DNA of 33,475 nt from Ferruginibacter sp. (GTDB lineage: Bacteria; Bacteroidota; Bacteroidia; Chitinophagales; Chitinophagaceae). Each line of letters begins with the position of its first letter. Within the stretch, counting starts at the first letter, position 1. Location of the stretch: contig JANXSR010000299.1 of assembly GCA_025352625.1 (NCBI GenBank), positions 1 to 33,475 on the forward strand, in the 5' to 3' direction. The notes under the pieces were generated by a model, which saw only the letters and a program-made list of their open reading frames with translations, made no database searches and had not been told where the DNA came from. Below are positions 7,520 to 16,816 of the stretch, one piece after another. The position numbers were made by a program, and so were the translations under genes.

Positions 7520-9745
7520 ATGAAACAAGTAATAAATATCAACTTCCACGGACAAGTAGTCCCTATAGAAGTGTCTGCTTTTGACTTGCTTAAACAATAT
7601 ACAGCCAGCCTTAATAATTATTTTGCAAATGAAGAAGGCAAAGAAGAGATTATCAATGATATTGAAAGCCGCATTGCAGAACTTTTTCAGGAAAGATTAA
7701 AAAAAGGAGTAACCTGTATTACGGATGATGATGTAAATGCCATTATCAAAAGTATGGGCAGGCCCGAAGAATTTGAAGGAGAAGACAGTACAGCCTACAG
7801 CCAAAGTTCTTCATCTTCTTCAACAACTGGCGGATCGCAACAGTATCAGCAAACCCCCGGCCCAACAGAAACACACAAGCGTTTATACAGAGATGAAAAT
7901 GATAAAATTTTAGGCGGTGTTTGTGCTGGCCTGGCCAATTATTTTGGAATTGATGTGGTAATTGTAAGAATCATTTTTGTGGTACTCGCCATCTCCTTTG
8001 GATTTGGTTTAATACCCTATATTATTTTGTGGGTAGCCGTACCAAGCAGCGCTACCAAAGTAATTGGAGGAACACGCAAAAGATTGTTCAGGGATCCTGA
8101 GGATAAAAAAATAGCGGGTGTTTGTAGCGGCATAGGTAATTACTTTGGGATAAATCCATGGATACCAAGGGTAATATTTTTACTGCCTTTTTTATCTTTT
8201 GTATTTAACTGGAGCCACTGGGGCATGTTTGATTTTCCTAATTTTTTAAGGGTAGGTTTTAGCCCCGGCGCTTTACTCATCTATATTATTTTATGGCTGG
8301 TAATACCTGAAGCCGGCAGCACTGCTGAAAAATTAGAAATGAAGGGAGAAAAAGTTGATTTAAATTCTATTAAAAATTCGGTAGTAGAAGAAATGAAAGG
8401 TGTTCAGCAAAGAGCAGAAAAACTGGGTCATGAGGCAAGGGCTTTTGCAGAAGAAAAGGGTAAAACAATGGGAGCAGAAATGGGAAGTGTTGCCAGGAGA
8501 AGCAGCAGATCGCTGGGTGATATTATTGTTTTTATAGTGAAGGCATTTGCTTATTTTATATTGGGTTGTTTTGGTTTTGCTTTTGTGGTTGCACTGTTTG
8601 CTTTTGCAATAGCTTCTATCGGTGTTTTTCCGCTAAAGGATTATTTATTAACCGATGGATGGCAAAACGTTTTTGCCTGGGGCACCTTGATATTTTTTAT
8701 TGCGATACCGGTAATTGGCATTATCACCTGGATTATCCGAAGGCTGGCAAAAGCTAAAACTAACCGCAAGGTATTGCGCTTTACTTTTTTCGGTCTTTGG
8801 TTAATTGGATTGTTTTGTTTTATTGCTATGATTGTTTCTATTGCCAAAGATTTTAAATCTGTAAGTAGCATAAATGAACAGGAAATAACATTAAGCAATC
8901 CATTGGTAAATAAACTGGAAATAACCAATAATTCGCCTTCCAAAAAATATTACCGCAATAATTCTTTGAGGTTTGAACCTTTTCAAAACTTTGATGAAGA
9001 CTCAATGCCAATAGAAAATGTAACCATTAAAATTATAAAATCTCCTACTGATAGTTTTAGGGTAACGATAATAAAAATGGCCAATGGAAGTAACAGGCGC
9101 AATGCAGATACCTTGGCCAGTTTAATAAAATTTAATGCGATACAAAAAGATTCATTGCTTGTGCTGGATAAAGGGATTACCATAACTAAAGTTGATAAAT
9201 TTCGTAACCAACGAATTATCATCACTGTTTATGTACCAGTTGGAAAGCAAATAAAGGTGAACAATAATCTAGGCTGGGGGCACAATATTCATTTTAACGG
9301 ACCATGGAACAACAGCGATTTCGATATTGATATTGATGATGAAGAAAGAGGCTGGGACGAAAATGTAGATTATGTAATGAAAGCAAATGGTTTATATAGA
9401 TTGAACGGTAAGCCGGCCGACGAATGGAAGAATGGGGATAAAAATAAATCGAATGATGATGGAGATGATCAGGATGATAAAGATTCAACCAGAATGATTA
9501 ATAAAGGAGGAACCTATCGTTACAATAACAGTGCAGAAAAAATTGATTCTTTAAAAATAGACCTGCAGAAAGTACAACAGCTTTACAAAGACTCTTTATT
9601 GAAAGAACAAAATGAAATAAAGAAAAAACAGGAAGAGAATCAAAAGAAATTGGAGAAACTAAATGTTACAAAAAGCGAAACAGAAGCAACTGCTAACTGT
9701 CCCTTACAATCATACAGTCCCATGGCAAGCATAGGATTAATATAG
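7520..9745 (+). CDS. double PspC-domain membrane protein (phage-shock-protein-C-like)
   Basis: A 741-residue inner-membrane protein. Residues 1-90 form a soluble domain with HGQVVPIEVSAFDLLKQY and an amphipathic helix, followed by a Ser/Gln-rich linker. Two PspC domains follow at about 119-176 and 186-265, each opening with a KRL(Y/F)RD motif and a GVC(A/S)G(L/I) motif. Three further membrane segments lie at about 334-368, 386-407 and 420-443, then a large domain that may fold as beta sheet (about 450-610), an Asp-rich stretch and a Lys/Glu/Gln coiled coil (about 676-725). E. coli PspC is only about 120 residues. The role is probably envelope-stress sensing or maintenance under PadR control. 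The final residues read ATANCPLQ and look unstructured. Confidence 0.88.
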   Translation: MKQVININFHGQVVPIEVSAFDLLKQYTASLNNYFANEEGKEEIINDIESRIAELFQERLKKGVTCITDDDVNAIIKSMGRPEEFEGEDSTAYSQSSSSSSTTGGSQQYQQTPGPTETHKRLYRDENDKILGGVCAGLANYFGIDVVIVRIIFVVLAISFGFGLIPYIILWVAVPSSATKVIGGTRKRLFRDPEDKKIAGVCSGIGNYFGINPWIPRVIFLLPFLSFVFNWSHWGMFDFPNFLRVGFSPGALLIYIILWLVIPEAGSTAEKLEMKGEKVDLNSIKNSVVEEMKGVQQRAEKLGHEARAFAEEKGKTMGAEMGSVARRSSRSLGDIIVFIVKAFAYFILGCFGFAFVVALFAFAIASIGVFPLKDYLLTDGWQNVFAWGTLIFFIAIPVIGIITWIIRRLAKAKTNRKVLRFTFFGLWLIGLFCFIAMIVSIAKDFKSVSSINEQEITLSNPLVNKLEITNNSPSKKYYRNNSLRFEPFQNFDEDSMPIENVTIKIIKSPTDSFRVTIIKMANGSNRRNADTLASLIKFNAIQKDSLLVLDKGITITKVDKFRNQRIIITVYVPVGKQIKVNNNLGWGHNIHFNGPWNNSDFDIDIDDEERGWDENVDYVMKANGLYRLNGKPADEWKNGDKNKSNDDGDDQDDKDSTRMINKGGTYRYNNSAEKIDSLKIDLQKVQQLYKDSLLKEQNEIKKKQEENQKKLEKLNVTKSETEATANCPLQSYSPMASIGLI

Positions 9746-9781
9746 TTTCAATAGTTGAGTTGAAGTGAAACAAAAGCAAGG

Positions 9782-9807
9782 TCCCGCCGTAATTGGCGGG
9801 ATTTTGT
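9782..9807 (+). terminator. terminator of the PadR-PspC operon
   Basis: TCCCGCC (9782-9788) and GGCGGGA (9795-9801) form a perfect 7-bp GC-rich stem with a 6-nt loop, followed by TTTTG. It lies 36 bp after the PspC stop. The T run is short, so termination strength is uncertain. Confidence 0.7.
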
Positions 9808-9871
9808 GTATACTCAATCAGGCAAATAAACAAGGCCGCTAATAAATTTATTTTTAAATTAGGGTTTAAGT

Positions 9872-9879
9872 TATTTTTG
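9872..9879 (+). promoter_or_regulatory. candidate gcvT -7 element
   Basis: TATTTTTG matches TAnnTTTG, 37 nt upstream of the gcvT ATG. The bases at the -33 spacing (TATT) are a poor match to TTTG. No glycine-riboswitch-like structure was recognised in this short leader. Confidence 0.5.
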
Positions 9880-9916
9880 TGCCTCATCATTGTCACAAAC
9901 TTTTTAAAATCATTTA

Positions 9917-11002
9917 ATGAAGAATACCCCTTTTACAGAAAAGCATATTGCACTTGGTGCAAAAATGGCTGAATTTGCAGGATATAATATGCCCATTAGT
10001 TACAGTGGTATTAATGATGAGCACGCCGCTGTACGCAACAATGCAGGTGTGTTTGACGTAAGCCATATGGGAGAATTTATTTTAAAAGGAGATAATGCAT
10101 TGGACCTGATTCAAAGAATAACAAGTAACGATGCATCGAAATTAACAGCAGGCAAAGCGCAATACAGTTGCTTTCCAAATAATGAAGGCGGTATTGTTGA
10201 TGACCTGTTGGTATACTGCATGGAAGAAAACAAATCGTATATGCTGGTTGTAAACGCAGGTAATATAGAGAAGGACTGGAACTGGGTTAACCAGCATAAT
10301 GACAAAGCGGTTGAACTCCACAACATTTCCGATAAAACATGTTTGCTTGCAATACAGGGGCCTAACGCTAATAAAATTTTACAATCATTAACCGATAAGG
10401 ATATTTTAAATTTAAAATACTACACGTTTGTAAAAGGAACATTTGCTGGTGTAGATAATGTATTAATTAGTGCAACAGGTTATACAGGTGCAGGAGGAGT
10501 AGAAATTTATTTTGAAAACAAAGAAGAAGATGCAGATAAAATCTGGGATGCAATTTTTGCTGCCGGGGCCGCCCAGGTAATAAAGCCAATTGGTTTAGGA
10601 GCAAGAGATACACTGCGTTTAGAAATGGGCTTTTGTTTATATGGCAATGATATTGATGATACAACATCTCCATTAGAAGCTGGGCTGGGATGGATCACCA
10701 AATTCACAAAAGACTTTACCTCCAAAGCAATATTTGAGAAACAAAAAGCAGACGGCGTTACAAAAAAATTGGTAGGTTTTGAAATGATCGAAAAAGGTAT
10801 CGCAAGGCATGACTATATAATTAAAAATTTTGCAGGAACACCAATTGGAAAAGTGACTTCGGGTACACAATCGCCCTCTTTAGGTAAAGCAATTGGTATT
10901 GGATATGTAGAAACCCAATACGCAGGTATTGATACAGAAATTTACATTAGTATTCGCAATACGTTGTTAAAAGCTAAAGTGGTAAAAATGCCTTTTGCTT
11001 AG
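9917..11002 (+). CDS. gcvT: aminomethyltransferase, glycine cleavage system T protein
   Basis: The T protein takes the aminomethyl group from the lipoylated H protein and, with tetrahydrofolate, releases ammonia and makes 5,10-methylene-THF. The protein is 361 residues, normal length. It has the family N-terminus ([15 protein letters not shown]), [18 protein letters not shown], and the folate-site [10 protein letters not shown] with the catalytic aspartate about residue 96 of the DD pair. [16 protein letters not shown] and [11 protein letters not shown] mark the C-terminal half. No gcvH or gcvP lies beside it, so the cleavage-system genes are dispersed here, as is usual in Bacteroidota. Confidence 0.96.
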   Translation: MKNTPFTEKHIALGAKMAEFAGYNMPISYSGINDEHAAVRNNAGVFDVSHMGEFILKGDNALDLIQRITSNDASKLTAGKAQYSCFPNNEGGIVDDLLVYCMEENKSYMLVVNAGNIEKDWNWVNQHNDKAVELHNISDKTCLLAIQGPNANKILQSLTDKDILNLKYYTFVKGTFAGVDNVLISATGYTGAGGVEIYFENKEEDADKIWDAIFAAGAAQVIKPIGLGARDTLRLEMGFCLYGNDIDDTTSPLEAGLGWITKFTKDFTSKAIFEKQKADGVTKKLVGFEMIEKGIARHDYIIKNFAGTPIGKVTSGTQSPSLGKAIGIGYVETQYAGIDTEIYISIRNTLLKAKVVKMPFA

Positions 11003-11400
11003 TGGGACATCGTTGTTAAAAAAAAGCGGGCTTTGTAATTGTTTCACCATAAGACCTTGATGGTACATATTAATAACAGATAATTAGTTGGATAGTTTGT
11101 AAGTAAATGTAAAAAAGCAATACGGATTGATAAAATTCGAATCTACTTTACGGGAATAAGTATAGATGGTTAAGAGACTTACAGTATTAAAATGAAAGGA
11201 ACAGTATAGAATTTCTTTATGAAGACAACCCCGAAATTTATAAATAGATACTAAGACAAAAAAGTAATACTGATTAAATTTGTAAAAGTTATTTCTAAAG
11301 CCTGTACAAATATCTTATTAATTACCAGTACCAGATTTGTTTTGACCACAAGAAAAAAGCAAACTAAAGTTACTACCTTCAACAATCTAAGGTAATTAAT
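11003..11400 (+). other. 398-bp intergenic region after gcvT
   Basis: No gene or RNA was recognised. The only element found is a -7-like TAAATTTG at 11275-11282. A short AAAGCGGGCTTT just after gcvT has a 2-nt loop and is too tight for a terminator. The rest is AT-rich and shows nothing. Confidence 0.5.
11275..11282 (+). promoter_or_regulatory. weak -7 candidate for the SRPBCC-comB pair
   Basis: TAAATTTG matches TAnnTTTG, 118 nt upstream of the SRPBCC ATG. The -33 position reads TAAG, only half of the consensus, so this is a weak call. Confidence 0.3.
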
Positions 11401-11877
11401 ATGTCTTCAATTCACTTAACCATTTTTATTGCATCACCAACAAAAAGAGTGTTCGATTTAAGCCGTAGTATTAATCTGCATAAAATTTCAACTGTCCAAA
11501 CAAATGAAACAGCCATTGCAGGTATTACAAGTGGATTAATCAGTAAAAATGAAACAGTAACCTGGCAGGCAAAACATCTTTTTAAAACCAGGCAGTTTAC
11601 ATCTAAAATAACAGACATGCAATCACCTGTTTTTTTTATTGATGAAATGACAAAGGGCGATTTCAAAAATTTCAAACACCAGCATCATTTCAAGGAAGTA
11701 AAAAACGGCACTATCATGATTGATATAATTCATTTTGAAAGTCCGTATGGAATATTAGGGAGAATAGTAAATAAAATATATCTTAAAAAATATTTAGAAA
11801 CCCTTTTACTCAAAAGGAATAAAGTAATAAAAGAGTATGCCGAAACAGAGAAGTGGAAGGTCATATTAAATTTTTAA
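11401..11877 (+). CDS. SRPBCC (START/Bet v1-like) family protein
   Basis: A 158-residue soluble protein of the SRPBCC helix-grip superfamily. It shows the standard order: first strand IHLTIFIASPTKRVFDLSRS, a middle stretch with VTWQAKHLF, the strand-turn SPVFFIDEMTKGDFKNFKHQH, and the C-terminal FESPYGILGRIVNKIYLKKY helix typical of the family. Members bind hydrophobic ligands or act as coenzyme Q/ligand chaperones; no ligand can be named. The stop and the comB ATG are 3 nt apart, so the two are likely translated from one mRNA. Confidence 0.8.
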   Translation: MSSIHLTIFIASPTKRVFDLSRSINLHKISTVQTNETAIAGITSGLISKNETVTWQAKHLFKTRQFTSKITDMQSPVFFIDEMTKGDFKNFKHQHHFKEVKNGTIMIDIIHFESPYGILGRIVNKIYLKKYLETLLLKRNKVIKEYAETEKWKVILNF

Positions 11878-11880
11878 AAA

Positions 11881-12612
11881 ATGAAATTAACAAAATTAAC
11901 TTTACATACTTCACTTTCGCCTGCTCTGTTGCACCTATATAATGTAAGTAACAGTATAGTGGTGATTATTGATGTATTGAGGGCTACATCAACTATTGCC
12001 ACTGTTTTACATAATGGCGCAAAATGTATTATTCCGGTAGATAGTGTTGCAGAATGTATTAGAATAGGCAAACAAATTGAAGGCATTACAGCAGGCGAAA
12101 GAGATGGTCAGGTAGCGGAAGGATTATCTTATGGCAATTCACCGTTTGAATATCCCCCGGAATTTGTTAAAGGGAAAACCCTGGTGCTTACTACCACTAA
12201 TGGAACAAAGTTATTACACATGGCACTTGATAAAGGAGCCAAAAAAATTATTACTGGTTCGTTTGGCAATTTAACTGCTGTTTGCAATTATTTAATTGAA
12301 CAAAAACGGGATGTAATTTTAGGTTGTGCGGCATGGAAAGACAGGGTAAATATCGAAGACACTTTGTTTGCAGGCGCTGTAATTAATCGCATTAAAGATC
12401 ATTTTGAAATCAATTGCGATGGATCTCAAATTGCGGAGACAATGTACTTGGATGCCAAAGATGATTTGTTTGAATTTCTTAAAAATAAAGATGCTTCGCA
12501 TTATCACCGATTAACAAATTTTGGTCTTGAAAAAGACATTCGGTATTGCTTAACAGAAGATGCAGCGAATGTGCTCTGCGTTTATGAAGGAGGTAAATTG
12601 ATAGTTGGTTAG
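11881..12612 (+). CDS. comB: 2-phosphosulfolactate phosphatase family protein
   Basis: ComB removes phosphate from (R)-2-phospho-3-sulfolactate to give sulfolactate, the second step of coenzyme M synthesis in methanogens. The protein is 243 residues, the usual size of about 230-245. Family marks are VVIIDVLRATSTIATVLHNGAKCIIPV near the N-terminus, ERDGQ, GNSPFEYP, the strand LTTTNGTKLL, GCAAWKDRVNIEDTLFAGAV and the C-terminal ITEDAANVL-like ending (LTEDAANVL). The active site is Mg-dependent and rich in acidic residues. Homologues are widespread in bacteria without methanogenesis, so the substrate here is not proven. It follows the SRPBCC gene by 3 nt. Confidence 0.88.
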   Translation: MKLTKLTLHTSLSPALLHLYNVSNSIVVIIDVLRATSTIATVLHNGAKCIIPVDSVAECIRIGKQIEGITAGERDGQVAEGLSYGNSPFEYPPEFVKGKTLVLTTTNGTKLLHMALDKGAKKIITGSFGNLTAVCNYLIEQKRDVILGCAAWKDRVNIEDTLFAGAVINRIKDHFEINCDGSQIAETMYLDAKDDLFEFLKNKDASHYHRLTNFGLEKDIRYCLTEDAANVLCVYEGGKLIVG

Positions 12613-12677
12613 CCGGGAACTAATTTTATGAAAATGATAAACTCTTCTTTAAGGCAAGAGGGCATTATTTTTTTCGT

Positions 12678-12685
12678 TACTTTTG
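12678..12685 (+). promoter_or_regulatory. candidate -7 element for the SWIM/SNF2 gene
   Basis: TACTTTTG matches TAnnTTTG, 109 nt upstream of the ATG at 12795. No TTTG occurs at the right spacing. It would give a leader of about 100 nt. Confidence 0.4.
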
Positions 12686-12794
12686 TAAATTGCCTTTTTC
12701 GAAACAATGTGCCTGACCATATTATTTTCATTTACTGGTAAAATCAGGAGAATAAAAACACATCCGAAATCCAAATAGGCGATTTAAAAATTGT

Positions 12795-15700
12795 ATGGCC
12801 CTTTCACATCTCATTAAATACGTTTACAATACCGGATCTGACGAAGTTATCCGTAGAGGAAAAAAAATTCATGCCATTGGGTATGTTGAAATTGTGGAGC
12901 ACGACGAATTAATGAACAGCGTCACCTTCAGGGTAAAAGATGATACCTATAGCACATTTTATAAAGTCGCCATTCAAAAATACAATGATCCACAGGGTTT
13001 ATCACTCAGGTGTGGATGCCCTTATAATTTGGGAGATATTTGTCGTCATGAAGTGGCAGCTCTTTTTAAACTACAGGAGCTGATAGACAAAAATTTACTC
13101 GGCGCAGCCAATCTGATATACAACCAGCGGCATACGGTGGCTAAAATGAAAAATATTGAGTTAAAAGTAATTCGTGTTTTATCATCACCTGAAAGTTTTG
13201 AAGCTGCCGAAAATGCTGTACTAACTAACAAAGCAAACATTGTTGTAGCCGCCAATGAGCGGATAGAGGCAACCCTTAATTATGAAGGTCATAACTTTCC
13301 GCTGGTAATTCAAAAAAACGACGAAAGAAATTTTGACACCTCCTGCAAATGCGATGAAACAGCACATCCGCTTTGTGTGCATAAAACCATCTTATTTCTA
13401 CAGTTATTACAAACCTACGGTGCTTATTATTTTGATACCATCCGAAACTGGGACAAGGAAAAAAATAAATTGCTACAGATATATGGCTATAGTTTAACAG
13501 ATGACCTTGCCGGTAAATTTGAATTTATATATAAAGATGGCAAACCTTTTTTAAAAGTGTTGGATACCAGTATTAAAAGAGTTGCGGCTGTTGCACCTGT
13601 TGAAAGACCCTCTTATATGTACGAAACGCCAAAGGTGCAAACAGAAGTAGCTATCATAGAAGTGCCGCTAAAAAAACTTGGTCTTATTTTTAATTTTAAT
13701 ACTACAGCCTATCCCTATTTTATAATTGATGCCATACAGGGCGATGCAGATGAAGACAATAAAAAACTATTGGGGAAGATAGAAAAACTTGATCTTACAA
13801 AATATGTAAATACAGAACAGTTTAGCGAAGATGATAAAATGCTGTTGCAACAAATAAGAAAGTTACAATCATCCGAAGTAAATAAATACCTTAACCGAAA
13901 CTCTCCTTTCAGTGGCATTTGGGAAAACATCATTCAAACAGATGGAGACGAATTTCCGGAAGAAACAAAATTGCTGATAACAGAATACCTGCAGCCAAAA
14001 TTAAAAAAATTATTTGAAGAGCAAAGTGGCAATCCATTTGTATATTATTTGCCTGAGAAAAGGGTTTTTAAAACAGATAACCTGGTAGAAGTTGCATTGA
14101 GTGATACTTTTATAGCACCACAATTTAAAATTATTGCCAAAGAAAGCAATTTTGAATTACAGTGCCGTTTTAATATAAATGGTGCAGCCCAGCCGGTAAC
14201 AGACAATGAATGCAACAACAGTATTTTGTTTTTATACAACCATATTTTTTACCTGTGGCAAAAGGCAGAAGATGTTTTGCAGGCAGAAAAATTTATAAAG
14301 AACGGGAACATCAAACTCAGTAAAGAAAATTGGGCGGTGCAGATGCAAAAAACCATCATGCCGCTGACAAAAGAATACAAGGTAGAGTTTGATAAATCGT
14401 TGGTAAAAGAAATAAAAAGTGGGGAACCGGAGGTAAAACTGATGTTGCAGGAAAAGGGTGACTACCTTGTTTTTCAGCCCATCTTTACTTACCAGGGTTT
14501 TGAAACAAGAGCAAATGATAAGGAGACAATTACAATTCCAGACGGGGATAAAATATTAATTGTACATCGCAATAAGGAAGCCGAGCAACGCTTTAACGAT
14601 ATGCTGTCTTCACTACACTCGCAGTTTATTCAGCCGCAGGAAGGAAACAGCATGATCTTAAAGGGTGCAGATGTGTTACGCAATAACTGGTTCTTTCTTT
14701 TTGTAGATGCAATGAAGGAAGCAAAAGTGCCTGTATTTGGATTTGAGGCACTGCGAAACTTTAGATTTAACACCGCAAGACCATCTACACATATTCATGT
14801 AAGCAGCGGATTGGATTGGTTTGATGCAAAAGTGGAAATTGATTTTGAAGGTCAGCGTGTTGGCATCAACGATATAAAAAAGGCATTGGCATCCAAGCAA
14901 TCTTTTGTACAATTGGGCGATGGCACTTTGGGTATTTTACCCGATGAATGGTTAAAACGCTATTCTTTGTTATTTAAAGTGGGGGATGGTAAAAATGATA
15001 AACTACGCTTATCAAAATACCACATGAGTGTGATTGATGAGTTGTATGAGAACAGAGACGCAACTGAATTAAGTTTTAATCTGGATGAAAAATTTGAACG
15101 TTTAAGAGAGTTTAAGCAAATACCTGAAATTCTTGCTCCATCTGAATTACAGGCAATATTGCGACCTTATCAAACAGCAGGATACCAATGGCTGAATTAC
15201 TTAAATGAAGTTGGCTGGGGGGGTATTTTAGCAGATGATATGGGATTGGGTAAGACGGTGCAGGCTTTAACCATGCTGCAACATTACAAAACCCAGGAAG
15301 GTAATTTAAAAGCAATTGTGATTTGCCCCACCACATTGATTTATAACTGGGAAAATGAAATAAAAAAATTCACACCGGAACTTACGTGGCGCATACACCA
15401 TGGCAGCATACGGACAAGGGATATTGTAGAATTGCAAAAGGTAAATGTGGTAATTACTACTTATGGAACTTTGCGAAGCGATATTCAGACATTGATGAAA
15501 ATATTTTATGATTATGTGGTACTGGATGAAAGTCAGGCCATAAAAAACCCGGCTTCAAAAGTTACTAAAGCAGCTTGTTTATTAACGGCAAAAAACCGCT
15601 TGTGTATGAGTGGTACGCCACTTCAAAATAATACGTTTGATATTTTTGCCCAAATGAATTTCCTTAACCCGGGGTTGTTAGGTAGTATGGATTTTTTCCG

Positions 15701-16547
15701 CAATGAATTTGCCACACCTATTGATAAATTTGGTGAGCAGGAACAAAAAGAGCACCTCCGTAAATTATTATATCCTTTTATTTTAAGACGAACTAAAGAA
15801 CAGGTGGCAAAAGACTTACCTGAAAAAACTGAGACAATTCTTTTTTGCGAAATGGAAAAAGAACAACGGAAAATTTATGATGCCTACAGAAACAGTTACC
15901 GGGATAAAATTATGGGTGTTATTGATGAACAGGGGATTGACAAATCGCAGCTTACTATTTTGCAGGGGCTTATGAAATTGCGCCAGATATGTGATAGTCC
16001 GGCTATATTAAATGAAGAAGAGAAATATCCTAACCACTCAATTAAACTGGATGAATTAACAAGGGAAATATTTGAAAATATAGGCGAACACAAAGCGCTT
16101 GTGTTTTCCCAGTTTTTAGGTATGCTGGGTTTAATTAGAGAAAAACTTACAGAGCAAGGTATTCCATTTGAATATTTTGATGGCAGTACAAGCATTAACG
16201 ACAGGCAAAAAGCAATTGATAATTTCCAGAATAATGATGCATGCAGGGTATTTTTAATTTCCTTAAAAGCTGGTGGTGTGGGTTTAAATTTAACAGCAGC
16301 CGACTATGTTTACATCGTTGATCCATGGTGGAACCCCGCTGTTGAACAGCAGGCTATTGACCGAACGCACCGCATAGGGCAAACTAAAAACATCTTTGCT
16401 TACAGAATGATTTGTATAGATACTATTGAAGATAAAATTCTACAGTTACAGGAACGTAAACGCAAACTTGCAAGTGAGCTTATATCCGACGACATCAACT
16501 TTGTAAAAGCACTTAGCAAAGCAGATGTTGAATATTTATTTAGCTAA
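12795..16547 (+). CDS. SNF2-family helicase/ATPase with tandem SWIM zinc-finger motifs
   Basis: A 1250-residue SWI2/SNF2 DNA-dependent ATPase. Two SWIM CxCx7CxH motifs lie near the N-terminus: Cys73, Cys75, Cys83, His85 and Cys184, Cys186, Cys194, His196. A long central region (about 250-770) is specific to bacterial SNF2 proteins and has no named catalytic motif. The helicase core begins about 785 with LRPYQTAGYQWL. Walker A is DDMGLGKT (about 812-820), motif II is DESQ (about 910), motif III is MSGTPLQNN, and the C-terminal RecA domain ends with LKAGGVGLNLTAADYVYIVD and THRIGQ. All core motifs look intact. Role is likely DNA or chromatin-protein remodelling, or repair; no defence partner is adjacent, so it is not called a defence gene. 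Confidence 0.93.
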   Translation: MALSHLIKYVYNTGSDEVIRRGKKIHAIGYVEIVEHDELMNSVTFRVKDDTYSTFYKVAIQKYNDPQGLSLRCGCPYNLGDICRHEVAALFKLQELIDKNLLGAANLIYNQRHTVAKMKNIELKVIRVLSSPESFEAAENAVLTNKANIVVAANERIEATLNYEGHNFPLVIQKNDERNFDTSCKCDETAHPLCVHKTILFLQLLQTYGAYYFDTIRNWDKEKNKLLQIYGYSLTDDLAGKFEFIYKDGKPFLKVLDTSIKRVAAVAPVERPSYMYETPKVQTEVAIIEVPLKKLGLIFNFNTTAYPYFIIDAIQGDADEDNKKLLGKIEKLDLTKYVNTEQFSEDDKMLLQQIRKLQSSEVNKYLNRNSPFSGIWENIIQTDGDEFPEETKLLITEYLQPKLKKLFEEQSGNPFVYYLPEKRVFKTDNLVEVALSDTFIAPQFKIIAKESNFELQCRFNINGAAQPVTDNECNNSILFLYNHIFYLWQKAEDVLQAEKFIKNGNIKLSKENWAVQMQKTIMPLTKEYKVEFDKSLVKEIKSGEPEVKLMLQEKGDYLVFQPIFTYQGFETRANDKETITIPDGDKILIVHRNKEAEQRFNDMLSSLHSQFIQPQEGNSMILKGADVLRNNWFFLFVDAMKEAKVPVFGFEALRNFRFNTARPSTHIHVSSGLDWFDAKVEIDFEGQRVGINDIKKALASKQSFVQLGDGTLGILPDEWLKRYSLLFKVGDGKNDKLRLSKYHMSVIDELYENRDATELSFNLDEKFERLREFKQIPEILAPSELQAILRPYQTAGYQWLNYLNEVGWGGILADDMGLGKTVQALTMLQHYKTQEGNLKAIVICPTTLIYNWENEIKKFTPELTWRIHHGSIRTRDIVELQKVNVVITTYGTLRSDIQTLMKIFYDYVVLDESQAIKNPASKVTKAACLLTAKNRLCMSGTPLQNNTFDIFAQMNFLNPGLLGSMDFFRNEFATPIDKFGEQEQKEHLRKLLYPFILRRTKEQVAKDLPEKTETILFCEMEKEQRKIYDAYRNSYRDKIMGVIDEQGIDKSQLTILQGLMKLRQICDSPAILNEEEKYPNHSIKLDELTREIFENIGEHKALVFSQFLGMLGLIREKLTEQGIPFEYFDGSTSINDRQKAIDNFQNNDACRVFLISLKAGGVGLNLTAADYVYIVDPWWNPAVEQQAIDRTHRIGQTKNIFAYRMICIDTIEDKILQLQERKRKLASELISDDINFVKALSKADVEYLFS

Positions 16548-16556
16548 TTGAAAATT

Positions 16557-16591
16557 ATAATTGCCAGTGAATTTTACAAAAAGGCAATTAT
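16557..16591 (+). terminator. hairpin after the SNF2 gene, possible terminator
   Basis: ATAATTGCC (16557-16565) pairs perfectly with GGCAATTAT (16583-16591) around a 17-nt loop, 9 bp after the SNF2 stop codon. No immediate T run follows (TAAGAAGC), so it is either a weak terminator or an mRNA-end stabilising hairpin. Confidence 0.45.
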
Positions 16592-16647
16592 TAAGAAGCT
16601 ATAAAATTTTTAAGTCTAACAAATTCATTTTTTGATTCTGACGCAAA

Positions 16648-16665
16648 AATGCTTTTAAAAGCATT
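16648..16665. repeat. 18-bp perfect palindrome
   Basis: AATGCTTTTAAAAGCATT reads identically on both strands. It is flanked by the pentamer GCAAA on each side in direct orientation. A dimeric protein-binding site or a tight hairpin are both possible; the function is unknown. Confidence 0.75.
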
Positions 16666-16816
16666 GCAAACGAATTTAACTACGGCAGACAACTGTAGAC
16701 CTGTTTTTTGATTTGTATTTTTCATATATTTTGGATTTGAAGAGTAAAACTAAAAAATTACAGAAACCTTAACAAGAGTGATTTCACTTAATTTTTTAAA
16801 TAGTAAATACCGAAGG

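Noticed and set aside
11018-11036. AAAGCGGGCTTT as a gcvT terminator
   Set aside because: The loop would have only two bases, and the T run is short.
12795-16547. SNF2 helicase as part of a DISARM- or other SNF2-containing phage-defence system
   Set aside because: No methyltransferase, PLD, DUF1998 or other defence partner is nearby, and the SWIM/SNF2 architecture is common in housekeeping contexts.
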